A DNA stretch of 64,000 nucleotides from Mycolicibacterium chitae (GTDB lineage Bacteria; Actinomycetota; Actinomycetes; Mycobacteriales; Mycobacteriaceae), in assembly GCF_900637205.1 (NCBI RefSeq), contig NZ_LR134355.1:496001-560000 (forward strand). The letters run 5' to 3'. The notes under the pieces were generated by a model. That model made no database searches, had not been told where the DNA came from, and saw only the letters and a list, made by a program, of their open reading frames with translations. Below are positions 59,240 to 64,000 of the stretch, piece by piece; within the stretch, counting starts at the first letter, position 1; each line of letters opens with the position of its first letter. The translations under genes were made by a program, and so were the position numbers.

Positions 59240-60078
59240 GCTTCGACGCCACGCTGCGCTTCCGGCGCCTCGTCTCCGGCCTGCCGAAAACCTTCGACAG
59301 CTTCGGTGAGCAGGCGCTGTTCTTCGGGGAATCGTTGCGCTACATCCCCAATGCGCTCAACCGCTATCGGCGCGAAACCGTCCGGCTGATCGCCGAGATG
59401 ACGATGGGCACCGGGGCCCTGGCGATCATCGGCGGCACCGTGGGCGTCGCGGCCTTCCTGACCTTGGCCTCCGGCGGCGTCATCGCGGTGCAGGGCTACT
59501 CGTCGCTGGGCAACATCGGCATCGAGGCGCTGACCGGATTCCTCTCGGCGTTCCTCAACGTGCGCGTGGTGGCGCCGATCGTCGCGGGGATCGCGCTGGC
59601 CGCCACCATCGGTGCGGGCACCACGGCCCAACTCGGGGCCATGCGGGTCGCCGAGGAGATCGACGCCGTCGAATCGATGGCGGTGCACTCGGTGTCCTAC
59701 CTGGTCTCCACCCGGCTCATCGCGGGGCTGATCACGATCATCCCGCTGTACTCGCTGGCGGTGCTGGCGTCGTTCTTCGCCGCGCGGTTCACGACGGTCT
59801 TCATCAACGGTCAGTCCGCCGGCCTGTATGACCACTACTTCAACACCTTCCTGGTGCCCACCGACTTGATGTGGTCCTTCCTGCAGGCCATCGTCATGTC
59901 GGTCGCGGTGATGCTGGTGCACACCTATTACGGCTACAACGCCTCCGGCGGGCCGGTCGGCGTCGGCATCGCCGTCGGCCAGGCGGTGCGGACCTCGCTG
60001 ATCGTCGTCGTCGTGATCACCCTGTTCATCTCGCTCGCCGTCTACGGCGGGTCCGGCAACTTCAACCTCTCCGGGTAA
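59236..60078 (+). CDS. yrbE4B: Mce4 transporter permease YrbE4B
   Basis: A 280-residue MlaE-type permease, second subunit of the Mce4 channel, with EEIDAVESMAVHS in the cytoplasmic coupling loop and five or so membrane helices. The length equals the figure I recall for Rv3500c. Its ATG overlaps the stop of the preceding micro-ORF. It pairs with YrbE4A in the inner membrane and, with the MCE proteins and MceG, imports cholesterol. Confidence 0.95.
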   Translation: MSFDATLRFRRLVSGLPKTFDSFGEQALFFGESLRYIPNALNRYRRETVRLIAEMTMGTGALAIIGGTVGVAAFLTLASGGVIAVQGYSSLGNIGIEALTGFLSAFLNVRVVAPIVAGIALAATIGAGTTAQLGAMRVAEEIDAVESMAVHSVSYLVSTRLIAGLITIIPLYSLAVLASFFAARFTTVFINGQSAGLYDHYFNTFLVPTDLMWSFLQAIVMSVAVMLVHTYYGYNASGGPVGVGIAVGQAVRTSLIVVVVITLFISLAVYGGSGNFNLSG

Positions 60079-60081
60079 GGC

Positions 60082-61281
60082 ATGGCGGACGGCACAGCGA
60101 ATCGGACCCACGTGCGGGTGGCGGCTGCGATCATGGCCGCGATCCTGGTGGCGGCCGCCGTCATCACCTACCTGGGGTACAGCGCCGCGTTCACCGCGAC
60201 CGACGACATCACCGTGATGTCGCCGCGCGCCGGTCTGGTGATGGAGCAGGACGCCAAGGTCAAGTACCGCGGCATCCAGATCGGCAAGGTCAAGAAGATC
60301 GAGTACGCGGGCGAACAGGCGAAGCTGACGCTGGCCGTGGACCGCAGTCAACTGCGTTACGTGCCGTCGAATGCGCACGTGCAGATCGCCGGCAACACCA
60401 TCTTCGGCGCCAAGTCCGTGGAGTTCACCCCGCCGGAGTCCCCCGAGGGCCCGATGCAGCCCGGTACGACGGTGCGGGCCTCCGCGGTGCAACTCGAGGT
60501 CAACACGCTGTTCCAGAAGCTGACCGAGGTGCTGCACAAGATCGATCCGGTCAACCTCAACGCCACCCTCTCGGCGCTCGGCGAGGGCCTGCGCGGCAAC
60601 GGTGACGACCTCGGCGCCATGCTGGCGGGCCTGAACAGCTATCTGGGACAGCTCAATCCCAAGCTGCCCACCCTGCAGGCCGACATCGCCCAGGCGGCCA
60701 CCGTCGCCAACATCTACGCCGACGCGGCGCCGGACCTGACCCGCGTGTTCGACAACGCGCCGGCGCTCAGCGCGACGATCATCGACCAGGAGGGCAACCT
60801 CAACGCCACCCTGTTGGCGGCCACCGGGTTGGCCAACAACGCCTACGAGACCCTGGCCCCGGCCGCCGAGGACTACGTCGCCGCGATCCAGCGCCTGCGC
60901 GCCCCGGCCAAGCTGCTCGGCGAGTACTCGCCGATGATCGGCTGCCTGTTGTCGGCCATGGTGACCGCCGCCGATCGCTTCGGTCCGATCATCGGCGGCA
61001 CGCGGCCGGGTCTGTTCGTGTCGTCGAACTTCCTGCCGGGCTCGCCGGCCTACACGTACCCGGAGAGCCTGCCGGTGGTCAACGCCTCCGGCGGTCCGAA
61101 CTGCCGTGGCCTGCCGGACATCCCGAGCAAGCAGTTCGGCGGATCCTGGTTCCGCTCGCCGTTCCTGGTGACCGACAACGCCTACGTCCCGTACCAGCCG
61201 AACACCGAGTTGCAGTTCGACGCGCCGTCGACCCTGCAGTTCCTGTTCAACGGGGCCTATGCGGAACGGGACGACTTCTGA
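60082..61281 (+). CDS. mce4A: Mce4A sterol-import protein
   Basis: A 399-residue MCE protein with an N-terminal membrane anchor (about 11-33), an MCE/MlaD domain (about 40-120, with GLVMEQDAKVKYRGIQIGKV) and a long helical C-terminal region. Six different MCE proteins assemble a needle-like channel across the periplasm for cholesterol uptake. It starts three bases after yrbE4B, and its TGA overlaps the mce4B ATG. Confidence 0.95.
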   Translation: MADGTANRTHVRVAAAIMAAILVAAAVITYLGYSAAFTATDDITVMSPRAGLVMEQDAKVKYRGIQIGKVKKIEYAGEQAKLTLAVDRSQLRYVPSNAHVQIAGNTIFGAKSVEFTPPESPEGPMQPGTTVRASAVQLEVNTLFQKLTEVLHKIDPVNLNATLSALGEGLRGNGDDLGAMLAGLNSYLGQLNPKLPTLQADIAQAATVANIYADAAPDLTRVFDNAPALSATIIDQEGNLNATLLAATGLANNAYETLAPAAEDYVAAIQRLRAPAKLLGEYSPMIGCLLSAMVTAADRFGPIIGGTRPGLFVSSNFLPGSPAYTYPESLPVVNASGGPNCRGLPDIPSKQFGGSWFRSPFLVTDNAYVPYQPNTELQFDAPSTLQFLFNGAYAERDDF

Positions 61282-62321
61282 TGGGGCAGCGCGGAGTGCT
61301 GGCCAAGGTCAGTGTGTTCACCGTGGTGATGCTGTTGGTCGCCGCGGGGCTGGTGGTCGTCTTCGGCGAGTTCCGCTTCGCCTCCGGACACACATACCAC
61401 GCCAACTTCGACAACGCCTCGCGGCTCGAGTCCGGTCAGGACGTCCGCATCGCCGGCGTCCCGGTGGGCACGGTCAAGTCGGTGAAGCTGGCCGACGACA
61501 ACAGCGTCGACGTCACGTTCGACGTCAACAAGCGCTATCAGCTCTACACCTCGACGCGCGCGCTGATCCGGTACGAGAACCTCGTCGGGGACCGCTACCT
61601 CGAGATCACCTCGGGCCCCGGCGAATTGCGCAAGCTCCCCCCGGGCGGCACCATCATCCGGGAGCAGACCGACCCGGCGCTCGACCTCGACGCACTACTC
61701 GGCGGCCTGCGTCCGGTGCTCAAGGGGCTCGACGGCAACAAGGTGAACGAGGTGAGCAACGCCGTCATCGAGTTGCTGCAGGGGCAGGGCGGCGCGCTGT
61801 CGGAAATGCTGTCCAGCACCAGCTCGTTCACCACCGATCTGGCCGCGCGTGATCAGCTGATCGGCGACGTCATCGCCAACCTGAACACCGTGCTCGCAAC
61901 CGTGGACGAGAAGGGCGCCCAGTTCGACACGAGCGTCGACCATTTGCAGCAGTTGATCAGTGGGCTGGCGCAGAATTCCGACACCATCGCCGGGGCGATC
62001 CCGCCGTTGGCGGCCGCGGAGGCCGACCTCACCGACATGCTGCAGAAGAGCCGCAGGCCGGTACAGGGCGTGCTGGAGAATCTGCGGCCGCTGGCGACCA
62101 AGTTCGACGAGCGCAAGCAGGACCTCAACGACGTCATCGAACCGCTCGCCGAGAATTACCTGCGGCTCAACGCCCTCGGCGCCTACGGCTCGTTCTTCAA
62201 CATCTTCTACTGCTCGGTCCGGTTGAAGTTCAACGGCCCGGCCGGCAGCGACATCTTGGTTCCATTCGGCGGACCGCCGGACCCGTCCAAGGGGAGGTGC
62301 GCTCCACTTGAGGAGAACTGA
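61281..62321 (+). CDS. mce4B: Mce4B sterol-import protein
   Basis: A 346-residue MCE protein with an N-terminal transmembrane segment, an MCE domain (SGQDVRIAGVPVGTVKSV and DRYLEIT) and a helical tail. The start overlaps the mce4A stop (TGATG), and the end overlaps mce4C by 14 bases. Part of the mce4 operon under KstR control. Confidence 0.95.
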   Translation: MGQRGVLAKVSVFTVVMLLVAAGLVVVFGEFRFASGHTYHANFDNASRLESGQDVRIAGVPVGTVKSVKLADDNSVDVTFDVNKRYQLYTSTRALIRYENLVGDRYLEITSGPGELRKLPPGGTIIREQTDPALDLDALLGGLRPVLKGLDGNKVNEVSNAVIELLQGQGGALSEMLSSTSSFTTDLAARDQLIGDVIANLNTVLATVDEKGAQFDTSVDHLQQLISGLAQNSDTIAGAIPPLAAAEADLTDMLQKSRRPVQGVLENLRPLATKFDERKQDLNDVIEPLAENYLRLNALGAYGSFFNIFYCSVRLKFNGPAGSDILVPFGGPPDPSKGRCAPLEEN

Positions 62322-63366
62322 CGACTCCAATCCGCTCCGGACCGGCATCTTCGGCATCGCCGTGGTGGTGTGCCTGGTCCTGGTGTCCTTCGGCTACACC
62401 AAGTTGCCGTTCTGGCCGCAGGGTAAGACTTACGAAGCATTCTTCACCGACGCCGGCGGCATCGCCCCGGGCGACGATGTCAACGTCTCGGGTATCAAGG
62501 TGGGCCAAGTCAATTCGGTCGGCCTGGCGGGCAACGCCGCGAAGGCGACCTTCACCGTCGATCGCAACATCCAGGTCGGGGACCAGACCCTGGTCGCCAT
62601 CAAGACCGACACGGTGCTGGGCCAGAAGTCGCTGGACGTCACGCCTGCCGGCGGCGGGTCGGTCAGCAGCATCCCGCTGGGACGCACCACCACGCCGTAC
62701 ACACTGAACGCCGCATTGCAGGACCTCGGCGCGAACACGGCGGCCCTGGACAAACCCAAGTTCCAGGAAGCGCTGCAGACGCTCACCGACACCCTGGCCG
62801 ACGCCACGCCGCAACTGCGGTCGACACTGGATGGCGTCACCGATCTCTCGCGCGCCATCAACACCCGGGACGAGGCGCTCGGCGAGTTGCTTGCGCACGC
62901 CCGGTCGGTGTCCCAGACGCTGGGGCAGCGCGCCGAGCAGGTCAACAGCTTGATCGTCGACGGCAACCAGCTGTTCGCCGCGCTCGATGAGCGTCGCGCC
63001 GCGCTGTCCAACCTCATCGCCGGCATCGACGATGTCTCCGTGCAGATCTCGGGTTTCGTCGCCGACAACCGCGAACAGTTCGGCCCCACGCTGAGCAAGC
63101 TGAACCTGGTGGTCGACAACCTCAACGAACGCAAGGAGCACATCAGCGAGGCGCTCAAGCGGCTGCCGCCGTACGCCACCACACTCGGCGAGGTCGTGGG
63201 CTCGGGACCGGGGTTCCAGATCAACCTCTACGGACTGCCGCCCGCGGCAATTTCGGAGATGCTGCTCGACGCCTACTTCCAGCCCGGAAAGCTGCCCGAC
63301 AGCCTGTCGGACTACCTGAAGGGCCTCGTTGCCGAGCGCCTGATCATTAGGCCGAAGTCACCATGA
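62308..63366 (+). CDS. mce4C: Mce4C sterol-import protein
   Basis: A 352-residue MCE protein with an N-terminal membrane segment (TGIFGIAVVVCLVLVSFGY), an MCE domain (PGDDVNVSGIKVGQV, LGQKSLDVTP) and a coiled, helical C-terminal half. TTG at 62308 is used, with GGGGAGG about ten bases upstream inside mce4B. It overlaps the next gene by ATGA. Confidence 0.93.
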   Translation: MRRTDDSNPLRTGIFGIAVVVCLVLVSFGYTKLPFWPQGKTYEAFFTDAGGIAPGDDVNVSGIKVGQVNSVGLAGNAAKATFTVDRNIQVGDQTLVAIKTDTVLGQKSLDVTPAGGGSVSSIPLGRTTTPYTLNAALQDLGANTAALDKPKFQEALQTLTDTLADATPQLRSTLDGVTDLSRAINTRDEALGELLAHARSVSQTLGQRAEQVNSLIVDGNQLFAALDERRAALSNLIAGIDDVSVQISGFVADNREQFGPTLSKLNLVVDNLNERKEHISEALKRLPPYATTLGEVVGSGPGFQINLYGLPPAAISEMLLDAYFQPGKLPDSLSDYLKGLVAERLIIRPKSP

Positions 63367-64000
63367 CCGATACCTCAACTACGCGCCGTTTCGGCAACCG
63401 CGGACTCCTCATCGGCTTGGTGGTCGCCCTGGTGGCGGTGCTGGCCGTCGGCCTGTACGCATTGTGGCCGGGCCGCGGCACCTACAAGGTGATCGGGTTG
63501 TTCTCCACCGCGGTTGGGCTGTATCCGGGCGACGACGTGCGTGTCGTCGGGGTGCCGGTCGGAACCATCGACTCGATCGAGCCGCGCGCCGGCGATGTCA
63601 AGATCACGATGTCGGTGGACGACGACGTGAAGCTTCCCGCCGATGCGCACGCAATCATCGTGTCGCCAAACCTGGTGGCGGCCAGATTCGTTCAGCTCAC
63701 GCCGGCCTACGACGCCGGCGGCCCCGACGGTGGCGGGCCGGTGCTGGCCGACGGCGCGACCATCGGACTGGACTCCACCGGTGTTCCCGTCGAATGGGAC
63801 GAGGTCAAGGACGAACTGACCAAGCTGTCGCAGACTCTCGGCCCGGGCGAGGACGGTTTACAGGGCCCGCTGAGCGAATTCGTCGATCAGGCCGCGACGA
63901 CTTTCGACGGCAATGGCGATTCGTTCCGCGACGCATTGCGCGAACTCTCCCAGACTGCCGGCCGCCTCGGCGATTCGCGCACCGACCTGTTCGGCACCGT
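63363..64000 (+). CDS. mce4D: Mce4D sterol-import protein (3' end outside window)
   Basis: The frame starts at the ATGA overlap with mce4C (MTDTSTTRRFGNRG) and remains open to the last base, giving about 212 residues: a membrane anchor (GLLIGLVVALVAVLAVGLYA), an MCE domain (YPGDDVRVVGVPVGTIDSI, SPNLVAARFVQLTP) and the start of the helical region. The remaining half, and mce4E-F, should follow outside the window. Confidence 0.92.
   Translation, partial: MTDTSTTRRFGNRGLLIGLVVALVAVLAVGLYALWPGRGTYKVIGLFSTAVGLYPGDDVRVVGVPVGTIDSIEPRAGDVKITMSVDDDVKLPADAHAIIVSPNLVAARFVQLTPAYDAGGPDGGGPVLADGATIGLDSTGVPVEWDEVKDELTKLSQTLGPGEDGLQGPLSEFVDQAATTFDGNGDSFRDALRELSQTAGRLGDSRTDLFGT

Overview
The window comes from a mycobacterium, most likely a non-tuberculous Mycolicibacterium-type species. 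The evidence is the high GC, a complete-looking KstR-regulated cholesterol locus whose gene order mirrors the Rv3499c-Rv3531c region of M. tuberculosis (inverted here), and a MmpS/MmpL/Gap lipopeptide export set. The PE_PGRS genes and fadD18 that interrupt this region in M. tuberculosis are absent.

Left part (1-27,960): a glycopeptidolipid (GPL)-like lipopeptide locus. It holds the last three modules of a large NRPS cut by the window start (C-A-T / C-A-NMT-T / C-A-T-reductase), a convergent Gap-family membrane protein, and a fully reducing one-module PKS (KS-AT-DH-ER-KR-ACP). Diverging from the PKS is an operon of a FadD23-like fatty acyl-AMP ligase, an alpha/beta hydrolase, MmpS and two tandem MmpL transporters. 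The simplest model is that the FAAL loads a fatty acid on the PKS, the PKS extends it, the NRPS adds amino acids of which one is N-methylated, the reductase releases the chain as an aldehyde or alcohol, and Gap plus MmpS/MmpL export it. No epimerisation domain is visible in these modules, unlike the modules that build canonical GPL.

Middle (27,961-32,101): a 942-bp IS5-family (IS427-like) insertion sequence with TA target duplication sits 20 bp before the start of a small secreted hemophore-related gene. An Rv0203-like hemophore gene follows, then a strong terminator and a RecQ-like helicase with a C-terminal phosphoribosyltransferase-type motif. By eye, the DNA left of about 29 kb is less GC-rich than the DNA to the right.

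Right part (32,094-64,000): sterol catabolism. An IclR regulator diverges from an Rv3531c/Rv3530c/Rv3529c-like operon. Then come kshA with an Rv3527-like gene, ltp3-ltp4-DUF35 (aldolase type), an F420-type oxidoreductase, an acetoacetate-decarboxylase-like gene, cyp142, an Rv3517-like DUF559 gene framed by inverted repeats, echA19, and fadD19 with a nitronate-monooxygenase-like gene. After these lie an Rv3510c-like amidohydrolase, ilvX, fadD17-fadE27-fadE26, fdxD, hsd4A and the start of the mce4 import operon (yrbE4A, yrbE4B, mce4A-C and a cut mce4D). Eight KstR-type operators (TnnAACnnGTTnnA) sit in the expected promoters. A 20-codon micro-ORF resembling a mycobacterial MIRU bridges yrbE4A and yrbE4B.

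No tRNA, rRNA, CRISPR array or prophage was seen. Orthologue names were assigned from memory of family sequences and gene order, not from a database search.
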